Shown here piece after piece: positions 1 through 5,591 of a stretch of DNA of 6,219 nucleotides; position 1 is the first letter of the stretch; each line of letters starts with the position of its first letter. Under the pieces are notes generated by a model that saw only the letters and a list, made by a program, of their open reading frames with translations, was not told where the DNA came from and searched no databases. The position numbers and the translations under genes were made by a program. Source of the DNA: an uncultured Cellvibrio sp. (lineage in GTDB: Bacteria > Pseudomonadota > Gammaproteobacteria > Pseudomonadales > Cellvibrionaceae); NCBI GenBank assembly GCA_946886255.1, contig CAMPIG010000292.1, positions 1 to 6,219 of the forward strand, written 5' to 3'.

Positions 1-741
1 ATGCTCCACACTGAGTGATTTACGTCTTCGACTGGGAATTACCTGACGCTCATCCCTCCCTCGGCTGAGATCGTAAAGACGCTGCCCAAATTGTCCGTAA
101 CGCTGACAAAGCTCAAACACAGAAAACTTTTGCAGATCGCCGCAGGTGTTCACATTCATTTCCGCCAATCGCGCTGCAGTAGCCTTACCGACCCCATGAA
201 TCTTGCGCACCGGTAGTTGTTGCACAAAGTGCTCGACCTGCTTCGGGGTAATGACAAACAAGCTGTCCGGCTTCTTCCAATCGCTGGCGACTTTGGCCAG
301 GAATTTATTAGGGGCTACCCCGGCAGAAACCGTAATTCCCAAATCCCGCTCAATTCGACTACGGATTAGTTGGGCAATTCTCGTTGCACTGCCATCGCAG
401 TACGGAGAGTCCGTCACATCAAGAAACGCTTCATCCAACGACAAAGGCTCAACCAAATCGGTGTATTCATAAAAAATATGGCGCATGTGGAGAGACACTT
501 CCCGATAAACATCCATGCGATGCGGGAGGATGATCAAATCGTGACATAAACGCCGTGCCGTGGCTGATGGCATTGCAGAATGCACGCCATATCGACGCGC
601 CTCGTAGTTACACGTAGAAATGACTCCTCGCCTATCGGCACTGCCGCCTACTGCAATAGGTAGATGGCGTAAGCTTGGATCATCACGCATTTCTATCGCA
701 GCAAAGAAACAGTCGGCATCACAATGAATAATTTTTCGCAA
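1..741 (-). CDS. dinB: DNA polymerase IV (Y-family translesion polymerase), C-terminus cut by window edge
   Basis: Translesion polymerase that copies past damaged template bases as part of the SOS response. The reverse strand reads as an open frame from a TTG at 741 to the window edge (247 codons). It closely follows E. coli DinB: IIHCDADCFFAA with the metal-binding Asp8 and the steric-gate Phe13, GVISTCNYEARRYGV in the fingers, and SLDEAFLDVTDS with catalytic Asp103-Glu104. SAGVAPNKFLAKVASD and the helix-hairpin-helix region KIHGVGKATAARL follow. Most of the little-finger domain lies outside the window. I chose TTG-741 because GAGG (750-753) sits 8 nt upstream, and this start gives the same residue numbers as the E. 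coli enzyme. An in-frame ATG at 792 would add 17 residues, but it has no Shine-Dalgarno sequence and falls inside the likely promoter. The family call is nearly certain; the start is less so. Confidence 0.96.
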   Translation of the reverse strand, partial: MRKIIHCDADCFFAAIEMRDDPSLRHLPIAVGGSADRRGVISTCNYEARRYGVHSAMPSATARRLCHDLIILPHRMDVYREVSLHMRHIFYEYTDLVEPLSLDEAFLDVTDSPYCDGSATRIAQLIRSRIERDLGITVSAGVAPNKFLAKVASDWKKPDSLFVITPKQVEHFVQQLPVRKIHGVGKATAARLAEMNVNTCGDLQKFSVFELCQRYGQFGQRLYDLSRGRDERQVIPSRRRKSLSVEH

Positions 742-790
742 CAAAGAAGCCTCAACCCGCAGATAACCGACAAAAAAGCCATTATTCTGC

Positions 791-820
791 ATAATACTGT
801 TTATGCAAACAGTATATTAA
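791..820 (-). promoter_or_regulatory. Candidate sigma70 promoter of dinB
   Basis: On the minus strand, TTAATA (815-820; four of six matches to TTGACA) and TATTAT (791-796; five of six matches to TATAAT) are 18 bp apart. The LexA box fills that spacer, so repressor and RNA polymerase would compete. Transcription would begin near 784. This leaves a leader of about 43 nt before TTG-741 and excludes the ATG at 792 from the transcript. This is inferred from hexamer matching. Confidence 0.55.
795..814. promoter_or_regulatory. LexA (SOS) box upstream of dinB
   Basis: TACTGT at 795-800 is mirrored by ACAGTA at 809-814. This gives CTG (797-799), ten bases, CAG (810-812), the layout known for the gammaproteobacterial LexA operator. 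The arms match perfectly for 8 bp on each side and only the central four bases break symmetry. The site is 53 bp upstream of the TTG start of the Pol IV gene, which is a known LexA regulon member in many relatives. LexA bound here should block the promoter described next. Confidence 0.93.
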
Positions 821-1327
821 ACGGGTGAGCCACCGCAACAAGTCTTTATAAGTGGAGAAACAAACATATTGATAATCCCGTCTTCTTACAAATGACGTGG
901 AGTGACATAGCTCTGGGGAAGATAAAACACCGTCAGATTGTGCAATTCGTATAAGTTGAAGAAACCTTTTTACAACAATCGACGGCCGAGCAAGTTAAGT
1001 TTATTGAGGAAGCTATGGCTTAAAATCTTACTGATGGGCGGCTTGGCTTGTATTAAGTATCCAGTTATATTTTTTACTACCTCGTGCTCGGGTGAAAATC
1101 CGCAGAAAAAACTGAACATTTCCCTTTAAGCACGCCTTTTTACATTTGATTCCCTTGAGCACGTAACAGTAAAGCACCCTTTTTAAAAATAAAGTGCTGT
1201 TCATCATTCACACCGGGCAACGCACGTTTCTGTAAAAAATACAGTTCACACAATTTCCAAAATGGGGACGTTTTACCCAACTAATCCGTAAATTTTTAAC
1301 CGAAGGTAAAACTCCAATTAATGAATG
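821..1327. other. AT-rich intergenic stretch with no gene recognised
   Basis: This is the left part of the roughly 700-bp gap between the divergent dinB and H1-like genes. The only open frame of note is a 63-codon plus-strand frame from a TTG at 938. It lacks a Shine-Dalgarno sequence and resembles nothing I know, so it is not called. A weak hairpin-like element lies at 1173-1198 (AGCAC and GTGCT flanking TTTTTAAAAA). It lacks a GC-rich stem and is not convincing as a terminator. No RNA gene was identified. Confidence 0.6.
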
Positions 1328-1333
1328 CTTTTT

Positions 1334-1354
1334 AAGAAATTACGAAAATTTCTT
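1334..1354. repeat. Inverted repeat, 8-5-8
   Basis: AAGAAATT (1334-1341) and AATTTCTT (1347-1354) are perfect inverted arms around a 5-base spacer. The repeat lies about 175 bp upstream of the H1-like gene. It could be an operator, but its low complexity in AT-rich DNA makes chance possible. Confidence 0.5.
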
Positions 1355-1356
1355 CC

Positions 1357-1368
1357 GAACCAAGGTTC
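1357..1368. repeat. Short inverted repeat GAACC-AA-GGTTC
   Basis: A 5-2-5 inverted repeat placed directly after the 8-5-8 repeat. It is a GC-containing symmetrical element in otherwise AT-rich DNA, so a dimeric regulator site is possible. No known operator was recognised. Confidence 0.45.
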
Positions 1369-1378
1369 AAGTAGCTTG

Positions 1379-1446
1379 TTTTTGTTAAAAAACAGAAAAA
1401 AAACACATTTTTTCCGTCAAAACTCTTCAAAAAACTTGAATTTTTT
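1379..1446. promoter_or_regulatory. Phased A/T tracts, predicted intrinsically curved DNA upstream of the H1-like gene
   Basis: Homopolymeric tracts of 4-8 A or T occur at 1387-1392, 1396-1403, 1408-1413, 1419-1422, 1429-1434 and 1441-1446, with a further T5 at 1379-1383. The centres of the last six are 10, 10-11, 10, 11 and 12 bp apart, close to one helical turn. Phased A-tracts are known to bend DNA and to attract nucleoid proteins such as H-NS-type factors. Promoter upstream elements can also be A/T-rich. The sequence pattern is direct; bending and regulation are inferred. Confidence 0.6.
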
Positions 1447-1453
1447 CTATAAA
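1426..1453 (+). promoter_or_regulatory. Candidate sigma70 promoter for the H1-like gene
   Basis: TTCAAA (1426-1431, four of six matches) is followed after 16 bp by TATAAA (1448-1453, five of six matches). A second TATAAA occurs at 1491-1496 but has no well-spaced -35 element. The AT-rich background makes false matches likely. Confidence 0.35.
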
Positions 1454-1514
1454 GTTTTAACTTATGCGTGTTGGAAGTTTTAATCCGTTTTATAAACTCT
1501 TTCCGAAAACAATA

Positions 1515-1520
1515 AAGGAA
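1515..1520 (+). promoter_or_regulatory. Ribosome binding site of the H1-like gene
   Basis: AAGGAA lies 7 nt before the ATG at 1528. It supports this start and the reality of the low-complexity reading frame. Confidence 0.8.
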
Positions 1521-1527
1521 ACACACC

Positions 1528-2382
1528 ATGGCTGCACGTAAATCAAAAGCGGTTGATGCTGTTGCAAATTTAGAACAGCAATTAGCTCAATTGAAAGCCC
1601 AGTTGGCAAAAGCGCGTGTCGCTCAAGCTGCTGATCTCCAAAAACAAGTTTCGGCTTTGTCTAAAGACGCTGCCAAAGCATCTGCCCAGGTAAAATCAGC
1701 TCAAAGCAAACTGGCTGCTGCTTCCAAGAAGAAAACTCCGGCTGCGGCCAAACAAGTTTCTGCTGCTAAAACAGAACTTGCGAACGCCAAAAAAGCTGCT
1801 GCTGCTGCCAAACAAGCCGTTGCAACTGCCAAAAAAGAGGCTACCTCTGTTAAATCTGCGAACAAAATGGCTTCTGCACACGACAAGGCTGTTGCCAAAG
1901 CTGAAGCTGTTGTAGCCAAGCGTTTGAAAGCTGCTGCTAAAAAAGCTGCTGCTAAAAACAAACTGGCCGCTAAGAAAGCCGCCGCTAAAGCTAAAGTAGC
2001 TGAAAAGAAAGCAGCTGTTAAAGCCAAACTGGCCGCCAAAAAAGCTGCTGCCAAAGCTAAAGTAGCTGCCAAGAAAGCTGCAGCTAAAAAGATACCTGCA
2101 GAGAAAAAAACCGCTGCTCGCGCTAAATCCCCATCCACTAAAGCCGCAGCAATCTCACAAGCTGCAACTAAAAAAGCTCCTCGTGCAGCCAAAAAAGCTG
2201 TTCCGAAAGCAGCAAAACCTGCTGCCAAGAAAGCTGTAGCAAAAAAAGCGCCCGCTAAAAAGGCTGCCAAGAAAGCTGTAGCCAAGAAAAAGCCAGCCGC
2301 CAAGAAGGCAGTTGTTGCTGGTGCAACTCCTGCCAAACGTGGCCGCAAGCCCAAGGCTGCTGCTCCTGCCGTGACCGCATAA
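1528..2382 (+). CDS. Histone H1-like, Lys/Ala-rich nucleoid protein (AlgP-like tail) with C-terminal AT-hook
   Basis: The 284-residue product is dominated by alanine and lysine. Residues 8-110 are a Q/K/A-rich region with heptad-like leucines (ANLEQQLAQLKAQLAKARV), suggesting a helical or coiled-coil segment. From about 120 to 265 the chain is built of AAKKA/AAAKAK-type repeats like the eukaryotic H1 tail and the tail of Pseudomonas AlgP. It includes a clear 22-residue tandem duplication at 146-167 and 168-189. RGRKPK at 271-276 matches the AT-hook core, a minor-groove ligand for AT-rich DNA. The likely role is DNA compaction or regulation in the nucleoid. The N-terminal part does not look like AlgP, so I give no symbol. 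A good ribosome binding site precedes ATG-1528 and an intrinsic terminator follows. Long open frames on the opposite strand in this interval are mirror images of the GCT/AAA-rich codons. Confidence 0.9.
   Translation: MAARKSKAVDAVANLEQQLAQLKAQLAKARVAQAADLQKQVSALSKDAAKASAQVKSAQSKLAAASKKKTPAAAKQVSAAKTELANAKKAAAAAKQAVATAKKEATSVKSANKMASAHDKAVAKAEAVVAKRLKAAAKKAAAKNKLAAKKAAAKAKVAEKKAAVKAKLAAKKAAAKAKVAAKKAAAKKIPAEKKTAARAKSPSTKAAAISQAATKKAPRAAKKAVPKAAKPAAKKAVAKKAPAKKAAKKAVAKKKPAAKKAVVAGATPAKRGRKPKAAAPAVTA
1963..2094 (+). repeat. 66-bp tandem repeat within the H1-like gene
   Basis: Two copies (1963-2028 and 2029-2094) encode LAAKKAAAKAKVAEKKAAVKAK-like 22-residue units. The second differs at only a few residues (E to A, V to A, and the last two). 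A stretch around AAAGCTAAAGTAGCTG is identical in both, while flanking codons differ synonymously. This suggests an older duplication that could still vary in copy number. Confidence 0.75.
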
Positions 2383-2405
2383 TTTCGTCATATCAGGTTT
2401 GGTTG

Positions 2406-2436
2406 AAAAAAAGGCGCTCATTCGAGCGCCTTTTTT
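2406..2436. terminator. Bidirectional intrinsic terminator between the H1-like and PilZ genes
   Basis: GGCGCTC (2413-2419) and GAGCGCC (2424-2430) form a 7-bp GC-rich stem with an ATTC loop. It is flanked by A7 on the left and T6 on the right, so it can terminate transcription in both directions. It lies 24 bp past the H1-like stop and 44 bp past the stop of the convergent PilZ gene. Confidence 0.92.
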
Positions 2437-2479
2437 CATTTAACAAGTGATTAGCGATATGCCGAAGTTTGTTTTCCGA

Positions 2480-3160
2480 TTATGTGGGAGTCAATTGTTG
2501 ATCATCTACAATCTGACCAAAAACATACGCGCATAACAATAAACGCTTTTCCTCATCGTCCTCCGTAAACTCCACTCCGTAAACAGCAGGTAAGTTTTTG
2601 TCGGTTTCTTGGGTACTTCGCTCAAGCCTTGATCGAATAATTGCCTCGACCATCAAGTCCCGCTCTATATTGAGGACTGAGACTCGTGCACCGACACGTA
2701 TTTTGTCACCGATTTCGCCTATCGGTTCTGGTAGCTCCATGCGAGCGCCAGAAATGCTAATGTCTGCAATCACCCCGCCTACCATTTCTTCATTAATGGC
2801 ACTAAGATTTTTTACCTGAATGGGTAGGTCCACATTGACCCTTGTTGCTCCTCTAATTCCCTTGAAGCTCACTTGCTCAGGATAGCTCACATGCAATATG
2901 GGATAAGGTTCCGCAGTTTGCGCTTCTACAATACTTGCAAAAATACCTATCCCGTTATCAACCATCATCCGGACAACCATCTTTTGTCCAGCTCGGAAAC
3001 GTAAAAGCTTGCCCGACGCGCGCGGTACCGATAACAAAATACTTCGCCCAGGCATGCAGCCAATGAGACGGCAAGAAAAGCGCTCTGGTTGACCCGCACT
3101 GTTATTCAGTTGCAGTTGCAAGGGGTAACCGTAAGTCAGTTTCAAGTCTTCAAATTTCAT
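2480..3160 (-). CDS. PilZ-domain, YcgR-like c-di-GMP receptor protein
   Basis: A 226-residue cytoplasmic protein with the two-domain layout of YcgR flagellar brakes. An N-terminal beta-rich domain (about 1-97) resembles the YcgR N-domain, and a C-terminal PilZ domain spans about 98-216. The c-di-GMP signature is complete: R103-GAT-R107 (RxxxR) and D133-I-S135-I-S-G138 (DxSxxG). Ligand binding is therefore likely. In the family, c-di-GMP-bound YcgR slows the flagellar motor, but no flagellar gene is visible here, so the target is unknown. Residues 170-200 hold the usual later strands (EAIIRSRLE, YGVEFTEDD). ATG-3160 has only a weak upstream AGG, 11 nt away. The same-strand CNB-domain gene is 163 bp upstream, and the convergent H1-like gene shares the terminator downstream. 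Confidence 0.9.
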   Translation of the reverse strand: MKFEDLKLTYGYPLQLQLNNSAGQPERFSCRLIGCMPGRSILLSVPRASGKLLRFRAGQKMVVRMMVDNGIGIFASIVEAQTAEPYPILHVSYPEQVSFKGIRGATRVNVDLPIQVKNLSAINEEMVGGVIADISISGARMELPEPIGEIGDKIRVGARVSVLNIERDLMVEAIIRSRLERSTQETDKNLPAVYGVEFTEDDEEKRLLLCAYVFGQIVDDQQLTPT

Positions 3161-3184
3161 GGGTGATGTAAACCTGCAATAGCA

Positions 3185-3201
3185 ATTGTGTATTGCACAA
3201 T
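3185..3201. repeat. Inverted repeat ATTGTG-N5-CACAAT upstream of the PilZ gene
   Basis: Perfect 6-5-6 arms centred 33 bp before the PilZ start codon, overlapping the left edge of the candidate -10 element. The spacing suits a dimeric repressor. It resembles but does not match the CRP consensus (TGTGA-N6-TCACA). Confidence 0.5.
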
Positions 3202-3228
3202 GATACTCAATGTCATTAATGATGACAG
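3200..3228 (-). promoter_or_regulatory. Candidate sigma70 promoter of the PilZ gene
   Basis: On the minus strand, CTGTCA (3223-3228, four of six matches) and TATCAT (3200-3205, five of six matches) are 17 bp apart. This predicts a start near 3193 and a leader of about 33 nt. It would let the PilZ gene be transcribed independently of the CNB gene upstream. Confidence 0.45.
3211..3227. repeat. Inverted repeat TGTCAT-N5-ATGACA upstream of the PilZ gene
   Basis: A second perfect 6-5-6 inverted repeat, 9 bp from the first. It covers the -35 element and part of the spacer of the candidate PilZ promoter. A fully symmetric core, TCATTAATGA (3213-3222), lies inside it. An operator role is inferred from position only. 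Confidence 0.5.
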
Positions 3229-3323
3229 TTTAGCAGCCTCTCAGGCGCCATGTGTAAGCATGTAACAGGTTGCTATAGAAAGTATCAAGAAGGGAGAGGT
3301 CGGGACTCAACAAATCACGTTGA

Positions 3324-4013
3324 TTATTCATCCAGCGGAGAACGGGGAGTAGCTCCGGTGTGGGCAGGGCTCATCATCGGAGCTCCGAACTCTGTGTTCC
3401 ATTCCAACAACAATAACGCCAGCGCCTTGGCCTGCGCATGGAGTGACGCCAATTCTTCCCGAGTATCTTTTGTGCCCGCATATAGCCGGACCTGACGATG
3501 GCGATTAGCCAACTCATGCTGTAGATGCTGTGCTCTGTAAACTTCCAATTTCCAACGCAAGTTGTGAACAGTGTTGCGGTAGTAAATCAGTTTGGTCTGA
3601 AGGCTAATGGGGCGATTAGAAGAAAGATCATCAAAAATGCTGCAATCCATAGCAAACACCATGGATTGACGACTTGCCTCATCAGCGATCACTGTCGCGG
3701 TGCGCGGCTGCCCCACCAGACGCGCAAGATCGCCAAATACTTCCCCAGGGGTCACATAATTCACTAGCTCACCGCGCCCCATATCATCGACGTAAACGGC
3801 AAGCCGACCTTTTAATAAAAAATAAAGCCAGTCATCCGCATCACCACGTTTTAATACAATTTCACCAGGGATATAAGAAATAATACGTGAAGACTGGAGT
3901 AACAGTTCGTACTGCCAGGAATCCTGCTGTTTAACTGCTTTAAAAAAAGAGATCCCGGATAACAGCTGTTCAAGCGTATCTCTGGGAAACTTGTGCAGCG
4001 GTTTTATTTCCAT
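3324..4013 (-). CDS. Cyclic-nucleotide-binding domain protein without a DNA-binding domain
   Basis: A 229-residue soluble protein. Residues about 20-130 form a cNMP-binding beta-barrel of the CRP/PKA regulatory type: IPGEIVLKRGDADDWLYFLLKGRLAVYV, then the phosphate-binding cassette FGDLARLVGQPRTATV (93-108). The family's glutamate (E72 in CRP) is aspartate D95 here, while arginine R104 and the following small hydroxyl residue T105 are kept. cAMP-like binding is plausible but not assured. After the barrel, residues 135-205 are helical and charged, with no recognisable helix-turn-helix, so this is not a CRP-type transcription factor as it stands. ATG-4013 has a good Shine-Dalgarno sequence (AGGA, 4020-4023, 6 nt spacing). 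No clear terminator follows, so read-through into the PilZ gene is possible. Confidence 0.88.
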   Translation of the reverse strand: MEIKPLHKFPRDTLEQLLSGISFFKAVKQQDSWQYELLLQSSRIISYIPGEIVLKRGDADDWLYFLLKGRLAVYVDDMGRGELVNYVTPGEVFGDLARLVGQPRTATVIADEASRQSMVFAMDCSIFDDLSSNRPISLQTKLIYYRNTVHNLRWKLEVYRAQHLQHELANRHRQVRLYAGTKDTREELASLHAQAKALALLLLEWNTEFGAPMMSPAHTGATPRSPLDE

Positions 4014-4376
4014 GTCCTATCCTGTGCAAACACCCAAGTCACAACACTCAATGATTCACGACAAAGCAAAGCTGGCGATACCAACCACTACTTTGCTACA
4101 TATTAGTACATTACGGGAGTAGATGATTAACCGAAAGCAAATTATCTGAGCTGATAAAAAAGGGGGCGAGTCCTGGATATTGCCCTGCTTGCAGTCGCGC
4201 AATTTTTCTGTAGAGTAGTATTTGCTATCCAGAATTGGCGGCCAAATTCAATCTGACCCACTTTCTGTACTATACTTTTATACCTGACATACTGCGGAAG
4301 AGCTTATAAGTGAATGTATGCTCCTCCTTAATTTTCGTCGATTTACTTCATAAAAAATAATCAGAGATGTAACCCT
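4014..4376. other. Divergent intergenic region between the CNB and TonB-family genes
   Basis: No gene was seen in these 363 bp. They should hold the promoters of both divergent genes. A small symmetric element, TTGGC-G-GCCAA, lies at 4236-4246. A distant 7-base inverted pair (4173-4179 and 4226-4232) is probably chance. No convincing promoter was found for the CNB gene. Confidence 0.6.
4247..4276 (+). promoter_or_regulatory. Candidate promoter of the TonB-family gene
   Basis: TATACT (4271-4276, five of six matches to TATAAT) stands 18 bp after a weak TTCAAT (4247-4252). It would give a leader of about 95 nt. The -35 match is poor, so this is tentative. Confidence 0.3.
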
Positions 4377-5543
4377 ATGCGTCTAAAACCAAGAATACCT
4401 GACTATTTATCTGCGCTTTTAATATTATTCTGCTCATATGCTCAGGCAGAGCCCTTACTCAATGGGCTGGCACTGCATCAGGAGTTAGGTAACGAGCAAT
4501 TTATCGGTGCAATCTATTCGGAAACTTTAACGGATGATGCGGATACGCTAATTAACAGCAACTCAGCCATGAGAATGGAACTCAAGATTGTAAACCCGGG
4601 CGGAATGATGATTCGCCGCTTCAGCCGTATGTGGATTGAAGGTATGGCGATTAATAACACCAACAGCTTGTTGACTGCCCAAGCGGATAACATGGTGGAA
4701 TTTGACGGGCTGTTCAAAGGCCGGCTGGAAGCTAATGACCACATAATATTTACCCAGACACCAGGCCAGGGGCTCACCATCTCTGTCAACAATGTGCAAT
4801 TAGGGCGTATTGCTGATGATCAGTTTTTCCCTATGTTATTGCGTACCTGGATCGGCCGGGTCCCTTTGTCCTCAACCTATCGCGAAGAGCTTTTAAAAGT
4901 CGGTGATGTTAATGCAGATTTGCGTAGCCGGTATGAGCGCATTCAACCCTCTGCAGCCCGCGTGGCTGCGGTTACCGCCTGGACCCAACCAGAAGAACCT
5001 GAGCCGGCTCCGGCTCAGGTAGCAGCGACTAAGCCCGCCCCGAAACCGCAACCGGTGACACCGCCAGCAACTCCGGCTATCGAAGCACCGAAAGTAGAAC
5101 TGCCCAAATTGGCTGAAGAGACACCCAAACCGGAGAAACCAGCCGTTGCTGTAAGACCGGAGCCAAAAGAGCAGCCTAAACCTGTCGCCACCCCCTCACG
5201 AGAGGAAGAGGAAGAAGACAACGAACCTGCACTTACAGCTCAATCACTTTTGGCTCGTCAGTTCTATGTATCAGACTTATTAAAGAAAATTCGTACCAAC
5301 GTGAAATACCCTCGTCGTGCTTTGGATCGTGGTCATGAAGGCGGTGTGCGGATTTCTATTGCCATTGATCGCCAGGGCAACATCAAGAGTATGTCTTGGT
5401 TGGAAGAAACACGCCACGACACGCTCAATAAAGAGGCTTGGGAAGCCATTCAGCGCTCAGCCCCCTTCCCTGCTATGCCCGATGCAATCCCTGGCTCCGG
5501 TTTTGAGTTCTCTGCCCCCATCACCTTCGCATTACCCAAATAA
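4377..5543 (+). CDS. Exported TonB-family protein with N-terminal chalcone-isomerase-like domain
   Basis: A 388-residue protein with four parts. Residues 1-24 look like a signal peptide (basic start, LSALLILF core, AQA before E25). Residues about 27-190 resemble the bacterial periplasmic chalcone-isomerase-like family: FIGAIYSET, MELKIV, RRFSRMWIEGMAINN, and FFPMLLRTWIGRVPLSSTYREELL. Residues about 203-285 are a Pro/Lys/Glu/Ala-rich linker typical of periplasm-spanning TonB proteins, ending in an acidic run. Residues about 295-388 are a TonB C-terminal domain (KYPRRALDRGHEGGVRISIAIDRQGNI, then SAPFPAMP). The usual uncleaved TonB anchor is not evident, so it may be a soluble periplasmic protein or held by an uncleaved signal. 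Coupling to ExbBD is doubtful. Enzymatic isomerase activity is not implied. ATG-4377 has a weak AGAG 9-10 nt upstream. A strong terminator follows 16 bp after the stop. Confidence 0.88.
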   Translation: MRLKPRIPDYLSALLILFCSYAQAEPLLNGLALHQELGNEQFIGAIYSETLTDDADTLINSNSAMRMELKIVNPGGMMIRRFSRMWIEGMAINNTNSLLTAQADNMVEFDGLFKGRLEANDHIIFTQTPGQGLTISVNNVQLGRIADDQFFPMLLRTWIGRVPLSSTYREELLKVGDVNADLRSRYERIQPSAARVAAVTAWTQPEEPEPAPAQVAATKPAPKPQPVTPPATPAIEAPKVELPKLAEETPKPEKPAVAVRPEPKEQPKPVATPSREEEEEDNEPALTAQSLLARQFYVSDLLKKIRTNVKYPRRALDRGHEGGVRISIAIDRQGNIKSMSWLEETRHDTLNKEAWEAIQRSAPFPAMPDAIPGSGFEFSAPITFALPK

Positions 5544-5559
5544 ACGGCAGTATCGTGAT

Positions 5560-5587
5560 AAAAAAACCACCGCAAGGTGGTTTTTTT
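5560..5587. terminator. Bidirectional intrinsic terminator between the TonB-family gene and the unknown gene
   Basis: A perfect inverted repeat with 12-bp arms: A7-CCACC (5560-5571) and GGTGG-T7 (5576-5587) around a GCAA loop of the stable GNRA class. It starts 16 bp past the TonB-family stop and ends 4 bp before the stop codon of the convergent gene, so it serves both. Confidence 0.93.
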
Positions 5588-5591
5588 GCTC

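Noticed and set aside
203..472. 89-codon plus-strand open frame inside dinB
   Set aside because: It is antisense to a clearly conserved polymerase sequence and has no homology of its own.
938..1129. 63-codon plus-strand open frame starting with TTG in the dinB to H1-like gap
   Set aside because: It has no Shine-Dalgarno sequence, a rare start codon and a composition that follows the AT-rich background. It resembles no known small protein.
1173..1198. Hairpin AGCAC...TTTTTAAAAA...GTGCT as a terminator or small-RNA end
   Set aside because: The stem is AT-rich and interrupted, with no following T-tract and no upstream gene to terminate.
1332..1529. 65-codon minus-strand open frame upstream of the H1-like gene
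   Set aside because: It is a low-complexity Phe/Lys frame created by the A/T tracts, with no ribosome binding site.
1701..2354. 217-codon open frame on the minus strand rich in Ala, Phe and Leu, looking like a membrane protein
   Set aside because: It is the antisense image of the Lys/Ala repeats (AAA read as TTT, GCT as AGC). The plus frame has the ribosome binding site, AT-hook and terminator.
3185..3201. Possible CRP binding site upstream of the PilZ gene, tempting because of the CNB gene nearby
   Set aside because: The half-sites are TTGTG/CACAA with a 5-base spacer rather than TGTGA-N6-TCACA. It is kept only as an unassigned inverted repeat.
3324..4013. CRP/FNR-family transcription factor
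   Set aside because: The CNB domain is clear, but the C-terminal part has no visible helix-turn-helix.
4173..4232. CTGGATA and TATCCAG as arms of a long hairpin upstream of the TonB-family gene
   Set aside because: The 7-bp arms are 46 bases apart with no supporting inner stem, so chance is likely in a region of this length.
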